Part shown: positions 16,781-26,050 of the stretch, one piece after another | Numbering within the stretch: the stretch's first letter is position 1 | Layout: every line of letters starts with the position of its first letter | NCBI RefSeq assembly: GCF_900105325.1 | Contig: NZ_FNSU01000003.1 | Span: 4,415,501 to 4,479,500 of the forward strand | DNA: 64,000 bases | Direction: 5' to 3' | Source: Pseudomonas marginalis | GTDB taxonomy: Bacteria; Pseudomonadota; Gammaproteobacteria; Pseudomonadales; Pseudomonadaceae | Made by a program: the position numbers and the translations under genes | The notes under the pieces: generated by a model | Told to the model about the DNA's origin: nothing | The model's database searches: none | Seen by the model: only the letters and a program-made list of their open reading frames with translations

Positions 16781-18325
16781 TTACCAGGTTTGGGTGGCCT
16801 TGAACTTCTCGATACCGGCTTTCATGCCAGCGTCGATATCGTCATTGAAGTCACCCTTCACGTTGATCTTCGCCATCAATTCGGCGTGATCGCGGTTGAA
16901 GTAAGCAATCAGCGCTTGTTCAAAGCTGCCGACCTTGGCGATTTCAACGTCGGTCAGGAACCCACGCTCAGCGGCATACAGCGACAACGCCATGTCAGCG
17001 ATCGACATTGGGGCGTATTGCTTCTGCTTCATCAGCTCGGTAACGCGCTGACCATGCTCAAGTTGCTTACGGGTCGCTTCGTCCAGGTCAGAAGCGAACT
17101 GGGCGAATGCGGCCAGTTCACGGTACTGAGCCAGAGCGGTACGGATACCACCGGAGAGCTTCTTGATGATCTTGGTCTGAGCGGCACCACCCACACGGGA
17201 TACCGAAACACCGGCGTTCACTGCAGGGCGGATGCCCGAGTTGAACATGGCCGATTCCAGGAAGATCTGACCGTCGGTGATGGAAATCACGTTGGTCGGA
17301 ACGAACGCGGAAACGTCGCCAGCCTGGGTTTCGATGATCGGCAGTGCGGTCAAGGAACCGGTTTTGCCGGTCACTGCGCCGTTGGTGAACTTCTCTACGT
17401 ACTCTTCCGAAACGCGGGATGCGCGCTCCAGCAGACGGGAGTGGAGATAGAACACGTCGCCTGGGTAGGCTTCACGGCCTGGTGGACGACGCAGCAGCAG
17501 GGAAATCTGGCGGTAAGCCACTGCTTGCTTGGACAGATCGTCATAAACGATCAGCGCGTCTTCACCGCGGTCGCGGAAGAATTCACCCATGGTGCAACCG
17601 GAGTACGGTGCCAGGAATTGCAGCGCAGGAGATTCCGAAGCACTGGCAGCCACGATGATCGTGTTGGCCAGGGCGCCGTTTTCTTCCAGCTTGCGAACGA
17701 CGTTGGCGATGGTCGATTGCTTCTGACCGATCGCTACGTAGACGCAGAAAATGCCGCTGTTCTTCTGGTTGATGATCGCGTCGATCGCCAGAGCGGTTTT
17801 ACCGATCTGACGGTCACCGATGATCAGCTCACGCTGGCCACGGCCGACTGGGATCATGGCATCGACAGCCTTGTAGCCAGTCTGTACAGGCTGGTCTACC
17901 GACTTACGCCAGATCACGCCTGGAGCAACTTTCTCGACCGCGTCGGTCTCGGTGTTGCCCAGTGGACCTTTACCGTCAACAGGGTTACCCAGTGCGTCGA
18001 CTACGCGACCCAGCAATTCCTTACCAACCGGAACCTCCAGGATGCGGCCAGTGCACTTGGCGCTCATGCCTTCAGCCAGACTGGTGTACGCGCCCAATAC
18101 AACGGCACCTACGGAGTCTTGCTCCAGGTTGAGGGCCATACCGTAGACGCCGCCCGGAAACTCGATCATCTCGCCGTACATAACGTCGGCCAGACCGTGA
18201 ATCCGCACGATGCCGTCAGATACGCTGACGACAGTGCCTTCGTTACGGGCTTGGGAGGTCACATCGAGCTTGTCGATGCGGCCCTTGATAATTTCACTTA
18301 TTTCGGAAGGATTGAGTTGCTGCAT
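16781..18325 (-). CDS. atpA: ATP synthase F1 subunit alpha
   Basis: The 514-residue alpha subunit carries the non-catalytic P-loop GDRQIGKT at 170-177 and the motif PAVNAGVSVSRVGGAAQ typical of alpha subunits. The start MQQLNPSEISEIIKGRI is the usual one and interacts with the delta subunit. It forms the F1 hexamer together with AtpD and regulates the catalytic cycle. Confidence 0.99.
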   Translation of the reverse strand: MQQLNPSEISEIIKGRIDKLDVTSQARNEGTVVSVSDGIVRIHGLADVMYGEMIEFPGGVYGMALNLEQDSVGAVVLGAYTSLAEGMSAKCTGRILEVPVGKELLGRVVDALGNPVDGKGPLGNTETDAVEKVAPGVIWRKSVDQPVQTGYKAVDAMIPVGRGQRELIIGDRQIGKTALAIDAIINQKNSGIFCVYVAIGQKQSTIANVVRKLEENGALANTIIVAASASESPALQFLAPYSGCTMGEFFRDRGEDALIVYDDLSKQAVAYRQISLLLRRPPGREAYPGDVFYLHSRLLERASRVSEEYVEKFTNGAVTGKTGSLTALPIIETQAGDVSAFVPTNVISITDGQIFLESAMFNSGIRPAVNAGVSVSRVGGAAQTKIIKKLSGGIRTALAQYRELAAFAQFASDLDEATRKQLEHGQRVTELMKQKQYAPMSIADMALSLYAAERGFLTDVEIAKVGSFEQALIAYFNRDHAELMAKINVKGDFNDDIDAGMKAGIEKFKATQTW

Positions 18326-18346
18326 TGCTCTGCTGCCCCTTCAAAC

Positions 18347-18883
18347 TCAAGATTTCAATGCTTCGGCAAGATTCGCGAGTTTGCCGCGAATCGAGCCATC
18401 GATAACCAGGTCGCCGGCGCGAATGACAACACCCCCAATAAGGGATGGGTCTTCCGCAACTTGCAGGCGCACTTCCCGGTCGAGTCGTGCACTGAGAACC
18501 TTGGCGAGTTTGTCTTGCTGTTCTTGGTTCAATGCAAAAGCACTGGTCACTTCAACGTCTATCGATTTCTCTTGCTCGGCCTTGTACAGGTCGAACAGAG
18601 CGGCAATCTCCGGCAAAAGCAGGAGACGGTCGTTTTCGGCGATGACATTGATGAAGTTCTGCACTTTCACATCAAACTTGTCGCCGCACACTTCAATAAA
18701 AGTGGCGGCCTTGTCTGCGCTCGTCAGTCGCGGGGCCTTGAGCACGCGCTGCATGGTGCCGTCTTGCGACACTGCTGCAGCCAGGCCGAGCATGGCTGAC
18801 CAAGAGGCCAGCTGCTGGTGGGCCTGGGCGTGCTCGAAGGCTGCCTTAGCGTAAGGTCGGGCCAACGTGGTCAATTCTGCCAT
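18347..18883 (-). CDS. atpH: ATP synthase F1 subunit delta
   Basis: The delta subunit caps the F1 head and ties it to the peripheral stalk made of the b subunits. The 178-residue product starts MAELTTLARPYAKAAFEHA, the standard six-helix N-terminal domain, and ends with the DPSLIGGVVIRAGDLVIDGSI motif of the OSCP/delta family. It is 12 bases from atpF and 21 bases from atpA. Confidence 0.99.
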   Translation of the reverse strand: MAELTTLARPYAKAAFEHAQAHQQLASWSAMLGLAAAVSQDGTMQRVLKAPRLTSADKAATFIEVCGDKFDVKVQNFINVIAENDRLLLLPEIAALFDLYKAEQEKSIDVEVTSAFALNQEQQDKLAKVLSARLDREVRLQVAEDPSLIGGVVIRAGDLVIDGSIRGKLANLAEALKS

Positions 18884-18895
18884 GATCGCCCTCGC

Positions 18896-19366
18896 TTAAA
18901 TTTCAGCAGCCAGTTTGTTAACCAGCTCCGCGTGCGCGTTTTGATCGATTGTGGCACCCAGGATCTTCTCAGCACCGCCGACGGCCAGAGCACCCAGTTG
19001 GGCACGCAGCGCATCTTTGACACCGTTCAGTTCCTGCTCGATCTCGGCTTGAGCCTGAACCTTCACACGGTCAGCGTCGATACGGGCTTTTTCAACAGCC
19101 TCTTCAACAATCTGGTTACCGCGTTTCTTGGCTTGCTCAATGATTTCGGCTGCTTGAGCTTTCGCTTCGCGCAGTTGCTGACCCGCTTTATCTTGGGCCA
19201 ACTCTAGGTCGCGAGCTGCTCGTGCGGCAGCGTCCAGTCCATCCGCGATCTTCTTTTGACGTTCGTGCAAAGCCGCGATGACCGGAGGCCATACGAACTT
19301 CATGCAGAAAACGACAAAAATCAAGAACGCTAAGGACTGACCAATAATGGTTGCATTAATGTTCAC
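18896..19366 (-). CDS. atpF: ATP synthase Fo subunit b
   Basis: Subunit b forms the peripheral stalk. The chosen GTG start at 19366 gives 156 residues beginning M-NINATIIGQSLAF, the family N-terminus. GAGG lies seven bases upstream; a start at 19402 would add 12 atypical residues. One membrane helix spans about residues 7-27, followed by a long charged, alanine-rich coiled coil (LDAAARAARDLELAQDKAGQQL). Confidence 0.97.
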   Translation of the reverse strand: MNINATIIGQSLAFLIFVVFCMKFVWPPVIAALHERQKKIADGLDAAARAARDLELAQDKAGQQLREAKAQAAEIIEQAKKRGNQIVEEAVEKARIDADRVKVQAQAEIEQELNGVKDALRAQLGALAVGGAEKILGATIDQNAHAELVNKLAAEI

Positions 19367-19421
19367 GCCAATACCTCGCTCATTCGTTGCACAACACACC
19401 AATCACTCGAAAAACGAGTGA

Positions 19422-19679
19422 TTAACCGGCGAGTTGACCAACGAAGGGGTTCGCGAAGGTGAAGAACAGAGCGATACCAACGCCGATCATGGTCACGGCG
19501 TCGAGCAGGCCGGCAACGATGAACATTTTAACTTGCAGCATTGGAACCATTTCTGGCTGACGCGCTGCGCCTTCCAGGAACTTGCCGCCCAGCAGGCCGA
19601 AACCAATGGCAGTACCCAGGGCGCCCAGGCCGATCAACAGTGCAACAGCGATAGCGGTTAGACCAACTACAGTTTCCAT
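19422..19679 (-). CDS. atpE: ATP synthase Fo subunit c
   Basis: This 85-residue two-helix hairpin forms the c-ring that carries protons. The proton-binding acid is D60 in [11 protein letters not shown], and the first helix has the glycine-rich packing motif [14 protein letters not shown]. The polar loop ARQP at 39-42 contacts gamma and epsilon. A 133-base gap separates it from atpB, in which I see no gene. Confidence 0.99.
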
Positions 19680-19812
19680 CTTTCCTCCCGACTTTTACGT
19701 CGTATGGTTTAGGTTTTTTAGATTTTAAAGCGGTAAAACAAATCGTTTCATAGCCCTGGTGGGCCACCTTCCCGTTTCACCGGGAAGGACATCAGACTAG
19801 TCGAGACTGGCC

Positions 19813-20682
19813 TTAATGGTTCTCTTCGTGCGCCATCGACAGGTAGACGATGGTCAGCATCATGAAGATGAAGGCCTGCAGGGTGATGATCAGGATGTGG
19901 AACACAGCCCACGCCCACTGCAGAACAATGCCCAGGCCGCTAAGCCAGAGCAGGCCGCTGCCGAACATCACAGCGATCAGAATGAACACCAGCTCGCCGG
20001 CATACATGTTGCCGAACAGTCGCAGGGCCAGGGAGATCGGCTTGGCGATCAGGGTGACGAATTCCAGCAGGAAGTTCACCGGGATCAGCAGGGCTTGAAC
20101 GAAGATGTTCTTGCTGCCGAACGGGTGCAGGGTCAGTTCGCCGATGAAGCCGCCGATGCCCTTGATCTTGATGCTGTAGAAAATGATCAACGCAAATACC
20201 GACAGGGCCATGCCCAGGGTAGCGTTCGGGTCAGTGGTCGATACGGCACGGAATGGAATGTGCGGGTCGCCGGAAATCGCCATGGCCAACTGAGGGATCC
20301 AGTCAACCGGGATCAGGTCGACGGCGTTCATCAGGAACACCCAGACGAAGATGGTCAGTGCCAACGGTGCAATCACCGGGCTACGGCCATGGAAGCTGTC
20401 TTTCACGCTGCCATCGACGAATTCGACCAGTACTTCAACGAAGTTCTGCAAAGCACCTGGCTGACCGGAAGTCGCCTTCTTTGCCGCCATGCGGAAAATC
20501 AGGACGAAGATCAGACCCAAAGCGACCGACCAGCCCAGAGTATCCAGGTGGAAAGCCCAGAAGCCCATTTCTTTGGCTTCTGCTGCGGAGTGGGCAAAGC
20601 CCCAGCCGCCGTTGGGAATCTGACCGAAGGTCAGGTTCTGCAAGTGGTGCTGGATATAGCCCGAAGCGGTTGTTTCTGCCAT
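19813..20682 (-). CDS. atpB: ATP synthase Fo subunit a
   Basis: Subunit a provides the two proton half-channels. The 289-residue membrane protein has several hydrophobic helices and the essential arginine in SLALRLFGNMYAGEL. The C-terminal helix reads ILIITLQAFIFMMLTIVYLSMAHEENH. It lies 16 bases after atpI and heads the structural genes of Fo. Confidence 0.98.
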   Translation of the reverse strand: MAETTASGYIQHHLQNLTFGQIPNGGWGFAHSAAEAKEMGFWAFHLDTLGWSVALGLIFVLIFRMAAKKATSGQPGALQNFVEVLVEFVDGSVKDSFHGRSPVIAPLALTIFVWVFLMNAVDLIPVDWIPQLAMAISGDPHIPFRAVSTTDPNATLGMALSVFALIIFYSIKIKGIGGFIGELTLHPFGSKNIFVQALLIPVNFLLEFVTLIAKPISLALRLFGNMYAGELVFILIAVMFGSGLLWLSGLGIVLQWAWAVFHILIITLQAFIFMMLTIVYLSMAHEENH

Positions 20683-20698
20683 GGTTGCCTCAAACGCC

Positions 20699-21106
20699 CT
20701 AAGGTTTCGAAAGTCTTGTTTTCATCAGCAGGGGAGCGAACCAGCTGACCAGTTGGGTCAACACGAAGACGCCGAATACAGCCAGCGGCGCCAATGGCTT
20801 CACACCTGCAAAGGTCAGTGCAAACAGCACTGCCGTCAAAATCAGTTTCCCCGCCTCGCCGGCATAAAAAGACCGGACGATAGCCTGGGCTGCTCGGGCG
20901 CCGGAAAACCGAAAGGCCCTGTGAGCAAAATACATATTGGGCAGCAAGGCTATCAGGCCTCCGCAAAGTCCTGAATATCCGGCTACGACTCCATGCCAGT
21001 ACCAAAGCGCCAATGCGGCGATCAGCAAGATGACAAATTGAGCCAATAAAACCGGAAAAACAGCCAAGCGATGGAAGGGCAACGTGTTTGGCGTGCGGGT
21101 TTCCAT
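20699..21106 (-). CDS. atpI: ATP synthase protein I
   Basis: AtpI is a small membrane protein that helps assemble the c-ring. This 135-residue product has four hydrophobic segments, including LAQFVILLIAALALWYWHG and LAPLAVFGVFVLTQLVSWF. The ATG at 21106 is chosen because GAGGAG lies eight bases upstream; a GTG three bases earlier is also possible. It is the first gene of the atp operon. The 145 bases up to parB would hold the operon promoter. Confidence 0.93.
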   Translation of the reverse strand: METRTPNTLPFHRLAVFPVLLAQFVILLIAALALWYWHGVVAGYSGLCGGLIALLPNMYFAHRAFRFSGARAAQAIVRSFYAGEAGKLILTAVLFALTFAGVKPLAPLAVFGVFVLTQLVSWFAPLLMKTRLSKP

Positions 21107-21254
21107 CACTCTTGCTCCTCAATAGTCGGCTGCCGGAAATCAATAACTTGGCATAATTTGTGCCGACAAAATGCGCGCAGAGTATAGGGGCGGTTCTGCC
21201 CCTATTCAACTGCCGGGTAGTGATTTCCGATCACGCGCTACATAAGCAAATGTT

Positions 21255-22127
21255 TCAGCGGATGTGGGCAAGGACGCCCTGAAGCTCATCAAGGGAGTTA
21301 TATCCGATGACCAATTGCCCTTTGCCTTTCTTGCCGTGGCGAATTTGTACCGCAGAGCCCAGGCGCTCGGCCAGGCGCTGCTCGAGACGCGCGATATCCG
21401 GATCAGGTTTGGCCGTTTCGACCGGTGCAGGTTTGCCGCTGAGCCACTGGCGAACCAGGGCCTCGGTCTGACGAACGGTGAGCCCTCGTGCGACAACGTG
21501 TCGCGCCCCTTCAACCTGTTGATTTTCCGGCAAACCGAGCAAAGCACGGGCGTGGCCCATCTCGAGGTCGCCATGGGACAACATGGTCTTGATGACTTCC
21601 GGCAGCGCGATCAGGCGCAGCAAGTTGGACACGGTGACACGGGATTTACCCACGGCCTCGGCGACCTGTTGCTGGGTCAGCTGGAATTCCTGCTGCAAAC
21701 GCTGCAAGGCGATCGCTTCCTCGATCGGATTGAGGTCTTCACGCTGGATATTCTCGATCAACGCCATGGCGATGGCGGTTTCATCCGTTACATCGCGCAC
21801 CATTGCCGGGATGGTGTCCTTGCCTGCCTGCTGGCTGGCGCGCCAGCGGCGTTCACCGGCAATGATTTCAAAGCGGCCGCCGCCGATCGGGCGCACCACA
21901 ATCGGCTGCATCACGCCCTGGGCCTTGATCGAATTGGCCAGTTCCTCCAGCGCCTGGGGGTCCATGTCCCGGCGTGGCTGGTATTTGCCGCGCTGGATCA
22001 GGTCCAGGGGCAGGTGCTGCAGCTCGCGTTCGTCAGCCTGCACCGCTTGTTCTTCAAGCGATGTGACGGTCGGACCACTCAGCAGTGCATCCAGTCCACG
22101 TCCGAGACCTCGTTTCTTGACGGCCAT
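21255..22127 (-). CDS. parB: Chromosome partitioning protein ParB
   Basis: ParB is a CTP-dependent clamp that loads at parS and spreads to build the origin segregation complex. The 290-residue protein has the basic N-terminal box RGLGRGLDALL, the CTP-binding motif GERRWRA at 91-97, the helix-turn-helix TQQQVAEAVGKSRVTVSNLLRL, and a C-terminal dimerisation domain. Its parS targets lie in this window at 37732, 38362 and 40918. It follows parA by nine bases. Confidence 0.99.
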   Translation of the reverse strand: MAVKKRGLGRGLDALLSGPTVTSLEEQAVQADERELQHLPLDLIQRGKYQPRRDMDPQALEELANSIKAQGVMQPIVVRPIGGGRFEIIAGERRWRASQQAGKDTIPAMVRDVTDETAIAMALIENIQREDLNPIEEAIALQRLQQEFQLTQQQVAEAVGKSRVTVSNLLRLIALPEVIKTMLSHGDLEMGHARALLGLPENQQVEGARHVVARGLTVRQTEALVRQWLSGKPAPVETAKPDPDIARLEQRLAERLGSAVQIRHGKKGKGQLVIGYNSLDELQGVLAHIR

Positions 22128-22136
22128 GGGGATTCC

Positions 22137-22934
22137 TTAAGTTGGCTGGGCTGCAGCGGTGCGTGAGTTGCGGCGTTGACGACGAACCATCTCGCCGGCC
22201 AATGCCAGGTAGGCAATGGCACCACGGGATGATTTGTCGTACGCCAGCGCGGGCATGCCATAGCTTGGCGCTTCGGCCAGGCGGATGTTGCGTGGAATCA
22301 CGGTGTCGTACAGCTGGTCGCCAAAGTGTTCCTTGAGCTGCGCCGACACATCGTTCATCAGGCTCAGGCGCGGATCGAACATGGTCCGCAGCAGGCCTTC
22401 GATCTGCAGGTTCGGGTTGAGCAGCTCGGCGATACGCTTGATGTTATCCACAAGGTCGCTCAACCCTTCCAGCGCGTAGTACTCGCACTGCATGGGGATA
22501 ATCACCCCATCGGCAGCCACCAATGCGTTAAGCGTGAGCATCGACAGCGACGGTGGGCAGTCGATCAAAATGTAGTCGTAATTCTCGCGGATCGGTGCCA
22601 ACGCGCTGCGCAGACGGCTTTCCTTCATCTGCATTTCCAGCAGCACCACTTCCGCCGCAGTCAAATCGCGGTTGGCCGGCAGCAGTTGATAACCGCCATG
22701 CTCGGAGTAGTGCATGGCCTGGGCCAGGTCGCACTCGCCAATCAGCAAGTCGTAGACCGAGTTTTCCAAGCCGTGTTTATCCACACCGCTACCCATGGTG
22801 GCGTTGCCCTGTGGATCGAGATCGATCAACAGCACCCGGCGCTTGGTGGCGACCAGGGATGCTGCGAGGTTGATGCAGGTGGTGGTTTTGCCCACGCCAC
22901 CTTTCTGGTTCGCTATCGCGAATACCTTAGCCAT
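22137..22934 (-). CDS. parA: Chromosome partitioning ATPase ParA (Soj)
   Basis: ParA is a deviant Walker ATPase that forms the DNA-bound gradient pulling ParB-parS complexes apart. The ATG at 22934 gives MAKVFAIANQKGGVGKTT with the deviant P-loop at 11-18 (KGGVGKTT), and 265 residues in all. An upstream in-frame start at 22952 would add six residues but overlaps the rsmG stop and looks unlikely. It forms an operon with rsmG and parB. Confidence 0.99.
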   Translation of the reverse strand: MAKVFAIANQKGGVGKTTTCINLAASLVATKRRVLLIDLDPQGNATMGSGVDKHGLENSVYDLLIGECDLAQAMHYSEHGGYQLLPANRDLTAAEVVLLEMQMKESRLRSALAPIRENYDYILIDCPPSLSMLTLNALVAADGVIIPMQCEYYALEGLSDLVDNIKRIAELLNPNLQIEGLLRTMFDPRLSLMNDVSAQLKEHFGDQLYDTVIPRNIRLAEAPSYGMPALAYDKSSRGAIAYLALAGEMVRRQRRNSRTAAAQPT

Positions 22935-22952
22935 TCTTGCTTGTGTTCCCAA

Positions 22953-23597
22953 TCATGCCGTGCGGCGCAGTATCAGCAGATGGCGTTGGCCTTGGCAACC
23001 GGGTACGGCCAAGGCATGTTCGCTATCGAGGTGGAAGTCTGCCGGCAATGCTAACAGCTCATCGCTTGGATGGACGCCCTTCATTGCCAGCCAGCGGGTG
23101 TCGCGGTCGCCCAGGTGACGGGTCCAGTTGCTGAAGTTCTCCATGCTGCTGAACGCCCGGGAAACAATTCCGTTGAACGGCAGTTCAGGCGTGAAGGCTT
23201 CGACGCGACTGTGGATAACTTGCAGGTTATCCAGCTTGAGTTCGAGCTTGACCTGGGTCAGGAAGCGGGTTTTCTTGCCGTTGCTGTCCAGGCAGGTCAC
23301 TTGCGATTCAGGAAACAGGATAGCCAGTGGGATGCCAGGCATACCGCCACCACTGCCGACATCGAGCCAACGACCGTTTTCGATAAACGGCATCACGCTC
23401 AGACTGTCGAGCAAGTGACGGGAAACCATTTCGTCGGGATCACGCACAGCCGTCAGGTTGTAAGCCTTGTTCCATTTGATCAACAGGGCCAGGTAACCCA
23501 GCAGCAAATCGTGCTGGGCCTCGGTCAAGTCCACGCCCAATTGGCGCGCACCTGTGGATAACTCTTCGGCGTGTTGCGAGGTGACCAACGAACTCAA
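22953..23597 (-). CDS. rsmG: 16S rRNA (guanine-527-N7)-methyltransferase RsmG
   Basis: RsmG (GidB) methylates G527 of 16S rRNA in the 530 loop. The 214-residue protein has the S-adenosylmethionine motif WLDVGSGGGMPGIPLAI. The TTG start at 23597 overlaps the mnmG stop (TTGA), so translation is likely coupled. Upstream is mnmG and downstream parA, in the standard origin order. Confidence 0.97.
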   Translation of the reverse strand: MSSLVTSQHAEELSTGARQLGVDLTEAQHDLLLGYLALLIKWNKAYNLTAVRDPDEMVSRHLLDSLSVMPFIENGRWLDVGSGGGMPGIPLAILFPESQVTCLDSNGKKTRFLTQVKLELKLDNLQVIHSRVEAFTPELPFNGIVSRAFSSMENFSNWTRHLGDRDTRWLAMKGVHPSDELLALPADFHLDSEHALAVPGCQGQRHLLILRRTA

Positions 23598-25489
23598 GCG
23601 CTTTGCTCCAACTGACGGCCCGCGCCGCGTTTTTTCAAATGAATCATCAACAGCGAAATAGCTGCAGGGGTGACGCCCGGGATACGTGAAGCCTGGCCGA
23701 GGGTCTCGGGGCGAGTTATCCCCAGCTTGCTTTGGATTTCTTTCGACAATCCGGAAATACCGGTGTAGTCGATATCCACAGGCAGCCTGGTGTCTTCACT
23801 GGCGCGCAGACGAGCGATCTCGTCCTGCTGGCGGTCAATGTAACCGGCGTACTTGGTCTTGATTTCGACCTGCTCGGCAACCTGTGGATCATCGGCGCCG
23901 CCGCCGGTCACTTCGACCAGACCGGCGTAGTCGATTTCCGGACGGGACAGCAGGTTCAGCAGGTTGTATTCATGAGTCAGCGGCGTGCCGAATTTTTCCG
24001 CAATCGCGTCGCCCTGCTCGGTCCCGGGGCGAACCCAGGTACTTTTCAGGCGCTGCTCTTCAAGCTCGATGCTTTCGCGTTTTTTGCAGAAGGCCGCCCA
24101 GCGCGCATCGTCGACCAGCCCCAGTTCACGGCCTTTTTCGGTCAGGCGCAGGTCGGCGTTGTCTTCCCGCAGGATCAGGCGGTATTCCGCTCGGGAAGTG
24201 AACATCCGATACGGTTCCTGGGTTCCCAGGGTAATCAGGTCGTCGACCAACACGCCGATATACGCTTCATCGCGACGCGGGCACCAGCTGTCTTTGCCTT
24301 GTGCACGCAATGCGGCGTTGGTCCCGGCCAGCAAACCCTGGGCGCCGGCTTCTTCGTAGCCGGTGGTGCCGTTGATTTGCCCAGCGAAGAACAGACCGCC
24401 GATAACCTTGGTTTCCAGGCTGTACTTCAAATCACGCGGGTCGAAGTAGTCGTATTCGATGGCGTAGCCCGGACGCACGATGTGTGCGTTTTCCATGCCG
24501 CGAATCGATTGCACGATCTGGATTTGCACATCGAACGGCAGGGAAGTGGAAATCCCGTTCGGGTACAGCTCATGGGTAGTCAGGCCTTCGGGCTCGATGA
24601 ACACCTGATGGCTTTCCTTGTCGGCAAAGCGGTGGATCTTGTCTTCGATCGACGGGCAGTAACGTGGGCCAATACCTTCGATCACCCCGGAGTACATCGG
24701 CGAACGGTCGAGGTTCGCGGCAATGATTTCGTGAGTGCGCGCATTGGTATGGGTAATCCAGCAGCTCACCTGTTTGGGGTGTTGCTCCTTGGAACCCATG
24801 AACGACATTACCGGAATCGGTGTATCGCCAGCTTGTTCAGTCATCACCGAGAAATCCACGGAACGCCCGTCGATACGCGGTGGGGTCCCGGTTTTCAGGC
24901 GACCGACGCGCAGCGGCAATTCGCGCAGGCGTTTTGCCAGGGCAATCGACGGCGGATCACCGGCGCGGCCACCCGAATAGTTCTGCATGCCGATGTGGAT
25001 AAGTCCGCCGAGGAACGTACCGGTGGTCAACACCACGGATTCTGCGAAGAAACGCAGGCCCATTTGGGTGACAACACCGCGAACCACGTCCTGTTCGACG
25101 ATCAAGTCATCGGCGGCTTGTTGAAATATCCACAGGTTGGGCTGGTTTTCCAGGGTTTCGCGGACCGCGGCTTTGTACAGGATGCGGTCTGCCTGGGCCC
25201 GAGTGGCACGCACGGCCGGGCCTTTGCGGCTGTTGAGCACGCGAAATTGAATACCACCCTTGTCGGTAGCCTCGGCCATCACGCCACCAAGGGCGTCGAT
25301 TTCCTTGACCAGATGGCTTTTGCCGATCCCACCAATGGCGGGGTTGCAACTCATGGCGCCGAGGGTTTCCACGTTATGCGTCAGCAACAGGGTTTTTACG
25401 CCCATGCGTGCTGACGCCAGTGCTGCCTCGGTACCGGCATGACCGCCGCCGATGACGATCACTTCAAAACGGGAAGGGAAATCCACCAC
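23594..25489 (-). CDS. mnmG: tRNA uridine-34 5-carboxymethylaminomethyl modification enzyme MnmG (GidA)
   Basis: MnmG acts with MnmE to install the cmnm5 group on U34 of certain tRNAs. The 631-residue protein has the N-terminal FAD-binding motif VIGGGHAGTEAALASARMG, the conserved CNPAIGGIGKSHLVKEIDALGG block and a C-terminal helical domain that binds MnmE. Its partner mnmE is 4.6 kb away at 30093, with an iron-uptake cassette between them. Confidence 0.99.
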   Translation of the reverse strand: MVDFPSRFEVIVIGGGHAGTEAALASARMGVKTLLLTHNVETLGAMSCNPAIGGIGKSHLVKEIDALGGVMAEATDKGGIQFRVLNSRKGPAVRATRAQADRILYKAAVRETLENQPNLWIFQQAADDLIVEQDVVRGVVTQMGLRFFAESVVLTTGTFLGGLIHIGMQNYSGGRAGDPPSIALAKRLRELPLRVGRLKTGTPPRIDGRSVDFSVMTEQAGDTPIPVMSFMGSKEQHPKQVSCWITHTNARTHEIIAANLDRSPMYSGVIEGIGPRYCPSIEDKIHRFADKESHQVFIEPEGLTTHELYPNGISTSLPFDVQIQIVQSIRGMENAHIVRPGYAIEYDYFDPRDLKYSLETKVIGGLFFAGQINGTTGYEEAGAQGLLAGTNAALRAQGKDSWCPRRDEAYIGVLVDDLITLGTQEPYRMFTSRAEYRLILREDNADLRLTEKGRELGLVDDARWAAFCKKRESIELEEQRLKSTWVRPGTEQGDAIAEKFGTPLTHEYNLLNLLSRPEIDYAGLVEVTGGGADDPQVAEQVEIKTKYAGYIDRQQDEIARLRASEDTRLPVDIDYTGISGLSKEIQSKLGITRPETLGQASRIPGVTPAAISLLMIHLKKRGAGRQLEQSA

Positions 25490-26050
25490 GCACCTCGTGC
25501 CTGCTTATGTAGGTAATCAGGAATTGTTTGTTGAAAGGGTTTTGGAGCTTTGGCGGCAAGTATAGGGACTTCGCCCTTCCTAAAGAACCCTTTGCACAAA
25601 ATTTAACCAGCTGTGGATGAATCACAGACAATAGAAATTAAAAGAGAGAAATTTATTAAATCTTTGTTTTTATGTTTATTTCTACTGGGCACCGTTTCTG
25701 TGGATAGATCTCTACAGGCCTTTATTTACAATGTGTACAGCGATTCAAAAGTCTGTGGTCATGTGCCAATGAGGCCCTTGGATAAGTGCTTTAAGCCTGT
25801 GGATTAAACAGGTGGTTATCCACAGATGGGTTTTTACTCAGGTTTCGAGCCCTGTTATCAACTGGGCCCACGGGCAGTTATTCACAGGGCTTAATCCACA
25901 GAAATCCGTGCAATCGTGTGAATTTCGCCCACGACGAAGCCAACCGAATCTTTCTATTCGGGGGTGAGCACGTCAAAAAGAGATCTATTGTGAGAAAACA
26001 GCCAGGCAGTTAATAATAGCGATTATCATTAACTTAGCTTGTCATGCCCT
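25490..26050. promoter_or_regulatory. Gene-free region upstream of mnmG with a DnaA-box cluster
   Basis: At least six sites resemble the DnaA box TTATCCACA: 25612-25620, 25699-25707, 25799-25807, 25816-25824 (perfect), 25878-25886 and 25892-25900. An AT-rich segment lies at about 25625-25690. This matches the second DnaA-box region near gidA known in pseudomonads. A 64-codon ORF here (25613-25807) is low-complexity and not credible. The right end holds the Fur-box-like site before fecI. Confidence 0.7.
26015..26033 (+). promoter_or_regulatory. Fur-box-like operator before the FecI-type sigma gene
   Basis: The 19 bases AATAGCGATTATCATTAAC match 14 of 19 positions of the Fur consensus, including an uninterrupted ATCATTA. 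The site ends 17 bases before the ATG at 26051, where repression by iron-loaded Fur would be expected. Confidence 0.65.

Noticed and set aside
25613..25807. 64-codon ORF in the DnaA-box region upstream of mnmG
   Set aside because: It overlaps DnaA-box-like sites and AT-rich DNA and has no ribosome site or recognisable domain.
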